Shown here: positions 17,102 to 26,108 of the stretch, one piece after another
Numbering within the stretch: position 1 is the first letter of the stretch
Layout: every line of letters starts with the position of its first letter
Source: Ferruginibacter sp.
GTDB lineage: Bacteria > Bacteroidota > Bacteroidia > Chitinophagales > Chitinophagaceae
Length of the DNA: 64,000 nucleotides
Direction of reading: 5' to 3'
Assembly (NCBI GenBank): GCA_014379905.1
Contig: JACMKX010000172.1
Location: 1 to 64,000 of the forward strand
Notes under the pieces: model-generated
Told to the model about the DNA's origin: nothing
Databases searched by the model: none
The model's input: the letters and a program-made list of their open reading frames with translations, nothing else
Translations under genes and position numbers: made by a program

Positions 17102-17136
17102 AAAAAAACCCCAACATTGCTGCTGAGGCTTTAAAG
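17102..17136 (-). terminator. Terminator-like sequence downstream of tRNA-Phe
   Basis: On the minus strand, AAGCCTCAGCAGC continues to GTTGGGGTTTTTTT about 4 bases after the mature 3' end. The stem is short and includes G-U pairs, but the T-run is good. Confidence 0.5.
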
Positions 17137-17139
17137 CTG

Positions 17140-17212
17140 TGGTGCGAGCCGGGGTTGAACCGGCGACACATGGATTTTCAGTCCATTGCTCTACCAACTG
17201 AGCTATCACACC
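17140..17212 (-). tRNA. tRNA-Phe (anticodon GAA)
   Basis: The 73-base gene folds as a standard cloverleaf. The acceptor stem GGTGTGA pairs with TCGCACC (one G-U), the D arm is GCTCAGTTGGTAGAGC, the anticodon stem-loop is TGGACTGAAAATCCA with anticodon GAA, and the T arm is CGCCGGTTCAACCCCGGCT... with the canonical TTCAA. The discriminator is A, and CCA is not encoded (CAG follows). It is isolated from other tRNA genes. Confidence 0.97.
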
Positions 17213-17464
17213 ATCCTTACCCTTTCGGGGCAGCAAAAATAAGGGGATTCGTTTAAAAGAGCAAGGATTTTTGAAAATAGTGGTAAAAAAGCTAACAGTC
17301 CATGGTCCATAGACCGGCTATAAGACGGTAACCTTTTTTTCTTTTTCAAATCATATAGGATCTTTTTTAAATCCGGTGATCGTTATCCACCATTGACTTA
17401 ACCTCGTATTGCCGTCTAATAGTATATATCTTATAATTATAACGGTCGTCTATGAACTTCCGCC

Positions 17465-18511
17465 CTACCCCTTCAAACTCGCCATATCAATCACAAATCT
17501 ATACTTCACATCACTCTTCATCATTCTTTCATAAGCTTCATTGATCTGGTTCATGTTGATAATCTCTACATCACTTACAATATTGTGTTCGGCACAAAAG
17601 TCGAGCATTTCCTGTGTTTCTTTAATACCTCCAATGAGCGAACCGGCCAGCATGCGTCGCTGCATGATGAGGTTGAAGCCAACTACCTCCGATGGTGTGG
17701 GCGGGGCGCCTACCAGTGTCATAGTGCCATTGGTTTTTAACAAGGGTAATAAGGAATCGTAACTGTGCGGTGCAGAAACAGTATTAAGAATAAGATGAAA
17801 GCTTTTTTCCCAACCTTTGTATGCATCCGGTTTTTTGCTATTGATGAAGTGGGTAGCACCCAACCTTTTTGCATCGGCTTCTTTTGAATCGGAAGTGCTG
17901 ATTACGGTTACTTCTGCACCCATGGCAGCCGCCAGTTTTACACCCATATGACCCAATCCGCCCAGTCCTACCACGGCCACCCGCTGTCCGGCACCTACTT
18001 TCCAGTGGCGCAAAGGGGAGTAGGTAGTAATGCCGGCGCATAACAGGGGGGCTACCGCTTTCAGGTCCAGCTTTTCCGACACATGGAGTACAAAATTTTC
18101 GTCTACCACTATTTGCGTGCTATACCCTCCGTAGGTAGGTTCGCCATTATATTCCTTGCTGTTGTAAGTGCCTACAGAACCGGTTTCGCAAAATTGTTCA
18201 TCGCCGGCCTGGCATTGTTCGCAGGTGCGGCAGCTGTCAACCAGGCAACCTACCCCGGCCAGTTCACCCACTTTAAAGTTTTTTACATGATCGCCAATAG
18301 CAATTACACGACCCACAATTTCGTGACCTGGTACCATGGGATACATGGAGCCGCCCCACTCATTGCGTGCCTGGTGAATATCGGAGTGGCAAACACCGCT
18401 ATATAATATTTCTATTTGCACATCATGCGGGCCGGGGTTTCGGCGGGTGATGGTATGTGGTGCCAGCGCTGCGTCCGCAGCGGGTGTGGCATATGCCGGT
18501 ACACTGTACAT
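17465..18511 (-). CDS. Zinc-dependent NAD(P) alcohol dehydrogenase (cinnamyl alcohol dehydrogenase group)
   Basis: The 348-residue medium-chain dehydrogenase carries catalytic zinc ligands Cys41 (SGVCHSDIH) and His63-Glu64 (PGHEIVG). The structural zinc cysteines are Cys94, Cys97, Cys100 and Cys108 (CRTCEQCQAGDEQFC). The nucleotide-binding motif is VGLGGLGHMGVKLAA. These features fit the YahK/CAD group, which reduces a wide range of aldehydes with NADPH. It stands alone between tRNA-Phe and a transposase remnant. Physiological substrate cannot be inferred. Confidence 0.93.
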   Translation of the reverse strand: MYSVPAYATPAADAALAPHTITRRNPGPHDVQIEILYSGVCHSDIHQARNEWGGSMYPMVPGHEIVGRVIAIGDHVKNFKVGELAGVGCLVDSCRTCEQCQAGDEQFCETGSVGTYNSKEYNGEPTYGGYSTQIVVDENFVLHVSEKLDLKAVAPLLCAGITTYSPLRHWKVGAGQRVAVVGLGGLGHMGVKLAAAMGAEVTVISTSDSKEADAKRLGATHFINSKKPDAYKGWEKSFHLILNTVSAPHSYDSLLPLLKTNGTMTLVGAPPTPSEVVGFNLIMQRRMLAGSLIGGIKETQEMLDFCAEHNIVSDVEIINMNQINEAYERMMKSDVKYRFVIDMASLKG

Positions 18512-18708
18512 GAGTTTTTTGTTTTGGTTATTGTATGGAAGAACAATTTACGAAGATTATGGTTGGATGATAAAGAGAAATCAGGCAGATGATGATTTAT
18601 TCATAGAAATTAGTTTATTCAACCCTAAAATTTCACCAGATGCTGTCAACCTCCCCTCTCCCGATTGCTGTCCTATCTTTTGGACACATTTCTAAATAAT
18701 TTGCATTT

Positions 18709-19435
18709 TTGCATATGCAAAAAAGAGACTTTACAAATTTAGATGATCTTCGCCTGGGGTATTGTGGTAATAAGATTTTAATAATTTGTTTAGCAAAAGT
18801 GTTCATTCCATCCCGCAGATTGGCCCCAGATGAAGCCTCTGCAAAAGGCTTTTATCGTTTTCTACATAATGACAAGGTCAATGAAGATGATGTTATTAGC
18901 AATTTATCATCCAATTGTAAATCAGCCTGCAAGGGCAAATAGGTATTGTGTATTCACAATACTACAGAAATCAATCTGAGTAGCCACAGCCGTAGAATAA
19001 AAAAGGATAATGATATTGGCACTACCAATGCTAAGAATAAAAAAGGGCTAGGTTTCTTGTTGCACCCAAGCCTGGTTTAGATGCCTCTTCCGGTATACCT
19101 TATGGCTATGCTGATATTAAAGTCTGGAACAGGCCACTTGAGTTTAGTTCAAAGCTGGAAACTTAGTACAATGAACTTGCCCTGCAAAGCAGGCAGCGGA
19201 ACAACAGCGTATGTACCGCAAGTTTTTTAGAAGCACTGTATGTAGTGAAGGAAAAGAGCAATAATAAAACCATCAAAGTGCTGGAACTTCGCAAAGCTAT
19301 TTATGAAAAGGTAATAGCCAGGACAAAGAGGCAACAAACACCTGCCAGCAGCCAGGAGAATGGGTGGCGGAACCAGAGCTTTTAAGTTTTGGCTAAGAGA
19401 ACAAAGAGAAAAGGAGAACAAAGATTAATTTGCGT
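18709..19435 (+). mobile_element. Decayed IS4-family (Tn5-like) transposase remnant
   Basis: Pieces of one transposase are readable with stops and frame changes between them. The first is FTNLDDLRLGYCGNKI..., with RLAPDEASAKGFYRFLHNDKVNEDDVI, matching the N-terminal part of Tn5/IS4 transposases. Then comes TTEINLSSHSRRIKKDND, with LGFLLHPSLV, the segment around the first catalytic Asp. LDASSGIPYGYADIKVWNRP and VLELRKAIYEKVIAR follow. The C-terminal catalytic Glu region is missing and no terminal inverted repeats are apparent. It is an old, inactive relic. Confidence 0.7.
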
Positions 19436-19580
19436 CTTCTGTTTGTTTGCCTAGCCTGAATATTTTTTAATTTACTTAAGCCTTTTTTTAAATCGATCCA
19501 TCCTTTAATGCTCTCTGTAAAAAATAAAGGTTGTACTGGATTTTTGCCTCCTTTTCTCTTTGTATTCTTAGCTTATAGCC

Positions 19581-21296
19581 TCAAACTTTACTCATTTCGC
19601 TTTTCACAAATTCCATCAACCCTTTTATTTTTTCCGGCGAAAAATCAAATTCAAGTCCTGCGGTTTTATATAATTCAGGCAAAGTTTTAGTACCCCCGAG
19701 TGATAAAGCATTGCAATAATTATCCAATGCCTGTTGCGGATCTGCTTTGTACTGTTTCCACATGCCAATGGCGCCCAATTGCGCAATGCCATATTCAATA
19801 TAATAAAAAGGCACTTCAAACAAGTGCAACTGGCGCTGCCAGGCATTGCTCCGGTATTTATCAAGACCTTCGTAATTGATTACATCATCTTTAAATTCAT
19901 TTAAAACATTTATCCATGCGCTTGTGCGTTCTTCGTGTGTATGCAGCGGGTGCTCGTATACCCAGTGTTGAAATTTATCAATGATCGCTATCCAGGGGAA
20001 AATGCTAATGACTCTTTCCAGCTGGTGTTCTTTTGCACGTGCAAGATCTGCCGGGTTATCAAAAAATACTTTCCAGTGATCCATGCTAAAAAGTTCCATA
20101 GCCATGCTGGCTACTTCTGCAATTTCCATGGGGTATTCTTTAAAACCATTTAGCGCAAGCGGGTGTGCAAGAAAGGAGTGTACAGCATGGCCGCCTTCAT
20201 GCACCATAGTAGTTACATCATGCATTTGCCCCGCGGCATTCATAAAAATAAAAGGTGCACCACTTTCTGCGAGCGGGCAGTTGTAACCACCGGGTGCTTT
20301 GCCTTTACGGCTTTCCAGGTCGAGGTGCTGCAGCGCTTTCATCTTTTGCAAACACTGGCCAAAGAAGGGACGCAGTTGATTAAAACAGTCGATAGATTTT
20401 TGCAATAATTCTTCGCTGGTTTTAAAAGGACGCAGCGGTTGTTGTCCTTCGGGTTGTGCCTCCAGGTCCCAGGGGCGCAGTTCATCTAAACCTAATTGTT
20501 GTTTTTTCTTTTTATAGATCTCATTTACCAGCGGCAGCACATGTTGTTTTACAGCTGCATGAAAATTGTAGCAGTCTTCTTTGGTATAATCAAAACGGCC
20601 TAATTCTTTAAAGCGATAATCGCGGTAGTTTTCGAAGCTGGCATTTTTTGCTTCCTTATCCCGGAGAACGATGAGTTTGTTGTAGAGTTCATCCAGTTTA
20701 GCAGTATCCTGTAAGCGGCGGTCCTGGATTTTATGATATACTTCTTCCCTTAACTTCCTATCGGGGTTTTCCAGGAATTTGGCTGCCTGTTGCAAGGTAT
20801 ACTCTTCTCCATTCACAGTTACCATCATGGCACCCGTGATCTGTCCGAATTGTTGTTGCAGTACAGCAGCTTCCGCCTGCAAGGGAATATTTTCTTCCCT
20901 GAACAGCTCAATACTTTTGCGGATGCTGCGCAGGTAGGTATGGTATTTTTCTTTTTCCAGTTCGCTCAACAGCGGGCTGTTCATTAATTTTTTGTTGAGC
21001 GCATCGGCCAATGGTTGAATCTGCGGCTGTATCTGCATGCAGAAATAATTGAAAGCTTCTTCGAGTGATTTGTTTTCCGTATCGCAGGTCATTTTTATCT
21101 GCCGCCAGCAGGCATCTTCACTAACAGCTGCTTCCAGTTCGCTCTGGTCTTTGAGCCATTGTTCCAGGGATGGTTTATCTGTAATATCCCGTTCTAACAA
21201 ATTTTTAAAATAGGGTTCTAAAGCGGGCCAGTTTGTTATTTGAAAGTTTTCGGGTAAAAAGGTGCGGGGTTGTTTTTGTATATCGGCGGTGTACAT
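19581..21296 (-). CDS. M3 family oligoendopeptidase
   Basis: The 571-residue zinc metallopeptidase has the HEXXH motif as HEGGH at residues 366-370 (MVHEGGHAVHSF), with the downstream Glu helix in YPMEIAEVASMAMELF that supplies the third zinc ligand. The alpha-helical prolyl-like channel fold of M3 (PepF/thimet-type) peptidases fits the helical, Leu/Glu/Lys-rich N-terminal half. It should degrade short peptides in the cytoplasm; no signal peptide is present. The start codon, ATG at 21294-21296, directly follows a 7-base tandem repeat, so translation or transcription may vary with repeat number. Family certain, substrate range unknown. Confidence 0.93.
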   Translation of the reverse strand: MYTADIQKQPRTFLPENFQITNWPALEPYFKNLLERDITDKPSLEQWLKDQSELEAAVSEDACWRQIKMTCDTENKSLEEAFNYFCMQIQPQIQPLADALNKKLMNSPLLSELEKEKYHTYLRSIRKSIELFREENIPLQAEAAVLQQQFGQITGAMMVTVNGEEYTLQQAAKFLENPDRKLREEVYHKIQDRRLQDTAKLDELYNKLIVLRDKEAKNASFENYRDYRFKELGRFDYTKEDCYNFHAAVKQHVLPLVNEIYKKKKQQLGLDELRPWDLEAQPEGQQPLRPFKTSEELLQKSIDCFNQLRPFFGQCLQKMKALQHLDLESRKGKAPGGYNCPLAESGAPFIFMNAAGQMHDVTTMVHEGGHAVHSFLAHPLALNGFKEYPMEIAEVASMAMELFSMDHWKVFFDNPADLARAKEHQLERVISIFPWIAIIDKFQHWVYEHPLHTHEERTSAWINVLNEFKDDVINYEGLDKYRSNAWQRQLHLFEVPFYYIEYGIAQLGAIGMWKQYKADPQQALDNYCNALSLGGTKTLPELYKTAGLEFDFSPEKIKGLMEFVKSEMSKV

Positions 21297-21384
21297 ACTG
21301 GTTACTGGTTACTGGTTACTGGTTACTGGTTACTGGTTACTGGTTACTGGTTACTGGTTACTGGTTACTGGTTACTGGTTACTG
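21296..21384. repeat. Heptanucleotide tandem repeat (TACTGGT), about 12.7 copies
   Basis: Twelve perfect copies of TACTGGT run from 21296 to 21379, followed by a partial TACTG. On the minus strand it reads (ACCAGTA)n and ends at the ATG of the M3 peptidase gene, so it occupies the position of the ribosome binding site and leader. Perfect copies indicate recent or ongoing slippage. Confidence 0.97.
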
Positions 21385-21558
21385 ATAAATTGATTTGTAA
21401 AGATACTAAAAACGGATTTTTTGGTCCGGGAATTAACAGGGCGTTTAAAAAGTTGAGCAAAGCTATAAACTGATCAACTAATCACTTAAAAACAAAATAG
21501 TCAATAGCGCTCTTACACGGCTATTGACTATTTTCTATGATCCATGAAATATGAACAT

Positions 21559-22083
21559 TTAGGCCATCTTCCTTGGACTATTTATTTTTTTTGCAGGAGA
21601 ATTTGTGCGGGGCGCTGCTGCATTTTTAGGCGCTGCAGTTTTTGCAGTTTTCTTTTCTGCTACCACAGGTGCGTCTGTTTCGTCGGTTTCGCCTGCTTCA
21701 GATAATTTTATTTCGATGCCTGCTCCTTTTAAAATTTCCAGCCATTTGATCATTTTCTTCATATCGCTGCCGTACACTCTTTCAAAATCCATGGCAGGGT
21801 ATACTTTTTCAAAGTAAGCTTTAATAGCTTTGGCATCTGCTTTAGCATCCGGTAATTTTTCTTTACTGGCCTGCATGGCTGCAAAAATTTCCACCAGGTT
21901 CACATTGTCTTCCTTTGTGTAAACTTCAATACTTTCCAAATGAGAGAAATTGTGAACACGGTTGCTTACAAATTTGGTGCTTTTGTCTTCCAGGGAACGG
22001 ACAAGTCCGCCATCCGCTTTTGAAGAAACCAGCTCATACAATCCGCCCAAACCGGTAACGGATACAATTTTATTATACTCCAT
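21559..22083 (-). CDS. DUF5606 family protein
   Basis: The 174-residue cytoplasmic protein begins EYNKIVSVTGLGGLYELVSS and continues with VRSLEDKSTKFVSNR and ESIEVYTKEDNVNLVEIF, which I recognise as the DUF5606 family restricted to Bacteroidota. The folded part covers residues 1-130. The tail from about residue 135 is a low-complexity Lys/Ala/Pro-rich stretch (KKTAKTAAPKNAAAPRTN) that is basic and probably disordered, perhaps contacting nucleic acid or ribosomes. It is divergent from the large outer membrane protein gene. Function is not known. Confidence 0.88.
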   Translation of the reverse strand: MEYNKIVSVTGLGGLYELVSSKADGGLVRSLEDKSTKFVSNRVHNFSHLESIEVYTKEDNVNLVEIFAAMQASKEKLPDAKADAKAIKAYFEKVYPAMDFERVYGSDMKKMIKWLEILKGAGIEIKLSEAGETDETDAPVVAEKKTAKTAAPKNAAAPRTNSPAKKINSPRKMA

Positions 22084-22237
22084 AGTTAATGTTTTAAAAT
22101 CAGGGCTGCAATTTAGGCGAATATGGCTAAATAATTGCCGGAACCTTTTTGTTAAAACAAATTAACAATTAAAAAAGGAATAATGCGCCTGTTTGGGTAA
22201 CCATGCGGCGTCTAAACCTGTAAACGAATTATTTTTT

Positions 22238-25123
22238 ATGTTAAGATCAGCTTTACTTACAATTGTTATTTCATTAATGGCAATGACAGGCTTTGCGCAA
22301 ACCCCTGCAATTAAAGGCGTTGTAGCCGATAAAACAGATACTAAACCCCTGGCTGGTGCCACAGTTTCGCTGTTGTTCCAAAAAGATTCTACCCTGGTGG
22401 ACCGGAAAGTTACCGATGCTTTGGGCCTTTTTGAATTTCATCCATCAGCTGCCGATAGCTTTATTGTAACTGTAGACATGCTGAATTACCAGCAATATGT
22501 TTCCTTTTTTACCCTGCGGGATTCCATGCTGACCAAAGAAATGGGCCTTCTTTCGCTCGACAGGCAGGGAACGGACCTTAGTATTGTAACCATTGTGTCC
22601 AAAGCACCTGCCGTAACACAAAAGGGAGATACTTCGCAATTTAGCGCCAGCCAGTACAAGGTAAATCCTGATGCAACTACAGAAGACCTGATCAAAAAAA
22701 TGCCGGGTATTACAGTAGACAGGGATGGTACGGTAACCGCCCAGGGCGAACAGGTTAAAAAAGTAACCATTGATGGAAAAGACTTTTTTGGGGATGATGC
22801 TTCGGCTGCCTTAAAAAACCTCCCAAGTGAAATTGTAGATAAGGTCCAGGTATTTGACCGGTTAAGCGACCAGGCGCAACAAACGGGCGTTGATGATGGC
22901 AATACGGTAAAAGCACTCAATATTGTAACGAAGTCTGGAATTAAGAACGGCCAGTTTGGTAGAGTGTATGCCGGTTATGGTACAGATGAAAGATATGCGG
23001 CGGGCGGTAATGCCAGCTTTTTTAAAGGAGACAGGCGCTTATCATTTGTAGGTAATTTCAATAATATTAACCAGCAAAATTTTGGATCGCAGGATTTGCT
23101 GGGTGTTACCAGCAGTAGTGGTGGTAATCGTGGTGGTGGTGGAATGGGTGGTCGTGGCGGCGGTAATTTTGGTGGTGGTGGCAATAACTTTGCCGTAGGT
23201 CAATCTGCAGGTATTAGTAAAACCAATGCAATTGGTGTAAACTTCAGTAATAAATATGGTCCTAAACTTAGCCTTACTGCTAGTTATTTTTTCAACCAAA
23301 GTACTATTAACAATAATTCCAACAGGAAGGAAGAATTGTTAACAGGTAGTAAGATCATTACAGAGCAAAAAAGTGTATCTAATACCAAGAATTTTAATCA
23401 TCGTTTTAACATGCGCCTGGAATATAAAATTGATTCCAGCAATACCATTTATTTTATTCCGAATGTAAGTTTCCAGGGTAACAATTCCAATTCACTTACT
23501 AATTCCCAGGGTTATTATGCGAGTGGGGATTCTACCAATAATAGTACTGTACTTTCTGATGCTGATCGTAAAGGATATAACATACGTAATAACATAATGT
23601 GGCGCCACAATTTTGCAAAAAAAGGAAGGATTTTTTCTTTAGGATTTAATACTACCCATTCAAGAAATACGGGGGAAGTTATAGCAGATGGCGACTACCG
23701 TTTTTATAATTATGTTCCTTCTTTTTCCTTTGAAGATTCAGTTCAAAACAGGTTCAATGATAACTTAACAACCACTGCGAATTACGGAGCCAATTTTACT
23801 TATGTTGAACCAATTGGTAAGAAGGGGCAATTGCAGTTTGAGTACAATCCAAATATACAGAAGAGCAAATCAGATCAGCAGGCTTTCAATTTCGATGGCA
23901 GTAAATATAGCGTGTTTGATTCAACGTTTTCCAACAGGTTTGATAATACGATTACTACCCATCGTGGCGGTATTACTTATCGTTTCCAGGAAAGCAGGGA
24001 TGCACAATTTTCTATAGGCCTTAATGCACAAGGAGCAAAGCTGGAAAGTGATAGAACTTTCCCAACGGTAAGCAAAATTAACCAAAGTTTTTTTGACTTT
24101 TTACCGAATGCCATGTATCGTAAAAAGTTCAATGCAAAAAACAGTGTTAGATTATTTTACAGGGCAAATGTAAATTTCCCTTCAGTCAACCAATTGCAGG
24201 ATGTGTACGACAACAGTAACCCATTGCGGGTGAGTGTAGGTAACCCAGGTTTAAAACAAAGCAGCACGCACTTCCTCGGAGGCGGATACACTTTTACCAA
24301 TTCCAAAAAAGGAAATAGTTTGTTTGTGAACTTTTTCGGTCAAACAGCTAATGATTATATTTCCAATGCTATATACACAGTTCAGCAGGATGTAGACTCT
24401 GTTCTTACGCCATCATTGACTCTAAAAAAAGGATCGCAGCTTAGCAAACCTGTTAATCTTGACGGGTATAGAAGTTTGAGAGGCTTTGTTACCTACAGTA
24501 TGCCTGTAAAGTTTATTAAGTCAAACATAAACCTGAATGCAGGAATAAGTTATTCAAGGTTGCCGGGTATGATAGATTATCAAGAAAATATTACAGATAA
24601 TGTTGTTTACAATGCGGGTATCGTTGTTGCCAGCAACATTAACGAATATGTTGATTTTAATATTAATTACAATGCTAATTTCAACAATACCAAAACTAAT
24701 GCACCCAATTCGCCAGATAATAATTATGTGAACCAGTCGGCTGGTGTTGCACTGAATTTATTAAGTAAAAAAGGCTGGTTTTTACAAAACGATGTAATTA
24801 ATCAGTCGTATACTGGTTTGAGTGCAGGGTTTAACCAGAGTTACTGGTTGTGGAATGCTGCAATTGGTAAAAAATTTCTGAAAAACAGGGTTGGTGAATT
24901 GAAGCTTTCTGTATTTGACCTGTTAAAACAAAACCAGGCTATTTCAAGAACGGTTGAAAATGGTATTATCACAGATGTGCAGAGTCTCGTTTTGCAACAA
25001 TACTTCATGCTCACATTTACTTACAACCTGAAAAATTTCGGAACTGCTAAAAGAGCTGCCGCACCGGAAGAAGATGGCCCACGTGGTATGGGTGGCAGAC
25101 CAGGTGGCGGTCCTGGTTTTTAA
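22238..25123 (+). CDS. Outer membrane beta-barrel protein with carboxypeptidase-like domain
   Basis: The 961-residue protein starts at the ATG at 22238, which gives a proper signal peptide (MLRSALLTIVISLMAMTGFAQ); an earlier ATG at 22193 would bury it. Residues 24-110 form the carboxypeptidase-regulatory-like beta sandwich (IKGVVADKTDTKPLAGATVSL). A plug-like part follows (DLIKKMPGITVDRDGTVTAQ, KKVTIDGKDFFGDDASAALK), then a long barrel of about 600 residues of the outer-membrane-barrel family related to TonB-dependent receptors. A Gly-rich insert near residues 295-325 and the Gly/Arg tail (GMGGRPGGGPGF) are usual in this group. It heads the run with the ECF sigma gene, and probably imports or senses a ligand. 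Confidence 0.9.
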   Translation: MLRSALLTIVISLMAMTGFAQTPAIKGVVADKTDTKPLAGATVSLLFQKDSTLVDRKVTDALGLFEFHPSAADSFIVTVDMLNYQQYVSFFTLRDSMLTKEMGLLSLDRQGTDLSIVTIVSKAPAVTQKGDTSQFSASQYKVNPDATTEDLIKKMPGITVDRDGTVTAQGEQVKKVTIDGKDFFGDDASAALKNLPSEIVDKVQVFDRLSDQAQQTGVDDGNTVKALNIVTKSGIKNGQFGRVYAGYGTDERYAAGGNASFFKGDRRLSFVGNFNNINQQNFGSQDLLGVTSSSGGNRGGGGMGGRGGGNFGGGGNNFAVGQSAGISKTNAIGVNFSNKYGPKLSLTASYFFNQSTINNNSNRKEELLTGSKIITEQKSVSNTKNFNHRFNMRLEYKIDSSNTIYFIPNVSFQGNNSNSLTNSQGYYASGDSTNNSTVLSDADRKGYNIRNNIMWRHNFAKKGRIFSLGFNTTHSRNTGEVIADGDYRFYNYVPSFSFEDSVQNRFNDNLTTTANYGANFTYVEPIGKKGQLQFEYNPNIQKSKSDQQAFNFDGSKYSVFDSTFSNRFDNTITTHRGGITYRFQESRDAQFSIGLNAQGAKLESDRTFPTVSKINQSFFDFLPNAMYRKKFNAKNSVRLFYRANVNFPSVNQLQDVYDNSNPLRVSVGNPGLKQSSTHFLGGGYTFTNSKKGNSLFVNFFGQTANDYISNAIYTVQQDVDSVLTPSLTLKKGSQLSKPVNLDGYRSLRGFVTYSMPVKFIKSNINLNAGISYSRLPGMIDYQENITDNVVYNAGIVVASNINEYVDFNINYNANFNNTKTNAPNSPDNNYVNQSAGVALNLLSKKGWFLQNDVINQSYTGLSAGFNQSYWLWNAAIGKKFLKNRVGELKLSVFDLLKQNQAISRTVENGIITDVQSLVLQQYFMLTFTYNLKNFGTAKRAAAPEEDGPRGMGGRPGGGPGF

Positions 25124-25193
25124 GGGAATTGTTTGAATAAGAATGGCCTGATGTAAAAAGGTTAATTTAGCCCTAACATAATAATTATACTTT

Positions 25194-25760
25194 TTGAACC
25201 AGGCGGATCTCACTGCGAAAATACAAAATGGCGACACTTCCGTTTTTCCGGATATAGTAGAGCAGTGCCAGCAAATGGTTTATAATACAGCGCTGAGTAT
25301 TGTGCAAAATGAAGCAGATGCAGAAGATATAACGCAGGAGGTTTTTATAGAGGTATATGAAAATTTGACAGAGTTCAGGCAGGAAGCACAGGTTAATACC
25401 TGGATATACAGGATAACCATCAATAAAGCACTGGATTTTGAAAAGCGAAAGAAACGACAGAAGCACGGGGGTTTATTGAAAAGAATTTTTTCAGTAAGAG
25501 CGGAAGAAGAACCGATAAATTTTAATCATCCCGGCGCACAACTGGATAACAAGGAAAAAGCAGCTGTTCTTTTCAGGGCTTTAAAAAAATTGCCCGAAAA
25601 CCAGCAGCTGGCTTTTACGTTGCATAAAATAGAAGGCTTGCCCTATAAGGAAGTAGCAGCCATAATGGAAACAAGTTTATATGCAGTAGAGTCGCTGATA
25701 GCAAGGGGTAAAACAAGTTTGAAGAAAATATTGGAAGATTATTATCAATCATCAGAATAA
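25194..25760 (+). CDS. ECF-type RNA polymerase sigma factor
   Basis: The 188-residue protein has region 2 at about residues 25-90 (VYNTALSIVQNEADAEDITQEVFIEVY, then VNTWIYRITINKALDF). Region 4 lies at about residues 120-180 (KKLPENQQLAFTLHKIEGLPYKEVAAIMETSLYAVESLIARGK). The start is TTG at 25194; no ATG lies before conserved region 2. It follows the outer membrane protein by 70 bases and is 6 bases from the membrane protein below. That arrangement fits a surface-signal sigma/anti-sigma unit that may control its own operon. Confidence 0.93.
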   Translation: MNQADLTAKIQNGDTSVFPDIVEQCQQMVYNTALSIVQNEADAEDITQEVFIEVYENLTEFRQEAQVNTWIYRITINKALDFEKRKKRQKHGGLLKRIFSVRAEEEPINFNHPGAQLDNKEKAAVLFRALKKLPENQQLAFTLHKIEGLPYKEVAAIMETSLYAVESLIARGKTSLKKILEDYYQSSE

Positions 25761-25766
25761 ATAAAA

Positions 25767-26108
25767 ATGGATAAAAATAAGCTTGATAAACTGGTAGAGG
25801 AAACCATCAATAGTATGGATGCTGCTGACCCGGCCATGCCTGCTCCTTTTTTATTGACCCGTATAAAGGCAAGGATGGACCTGGAAAATGCTGCGGGTGC
25901 CTGGGAAAAAGTAAGCGCATTTTTAGCAAAACCACTGGTGGCCTTTCCTGCATTAACCCTGGTGCTGGCGCTCAATTTCTGGATCATAAAATCTTCTGTA
26001 CCGGATAACAGTGTTTCCAATGCCGCAGATTACAGTAAGGTAAGTACAGATGATTATTCACTGAGTACAGCCACTTCTTTATTTGATATTGAAACCGCAC
26101 AACGATGA
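25767..26108 (+). CDS. Putative membrane anti-sigma factor
   Basis: The 113-residue protein starts with a charged cytoplasmic segment (DKNKLDKLVEETINSMDAADPAMPAPFLLTRIKARM, residues 2-38) followed by one membrane helix near residues 57-72 (VAFPALTLVLALNFWII) and a short acidic outer part. The PFLLTRIKARM segment is common in Bacteroidota membrane proteins encoded right after ECF sigma factors. It has no zinc-finger motif. Its end overlaps the next gene by four bases (ATGA at 26105). The anti-sigma role is inferred from context. Confidence 0.65.
   Translation: MDKNKLDKLVEETINSMDAADPAMPAPFLLTRIKARMDLENAAGAWEKVSAFLAKPLVAFPALTLVLALNFWIIKSSVPDNSVSNAADYSKVSTDDYSLSTATSLFDIETAQR

Noticed and set aside
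21296..21384. Possible CRISPR array
   Set aside because: The repeat unit is 7 bases with no spacers; it is a simple tandem repeat.
23100..23200. Gly-rich low-complexity segment in the outer membrane protein as a repeat element
   Set aside because: Gly/Arg-rich inserts are normal for this barrel family and the frame is intact, so it is treated as part of the protein.
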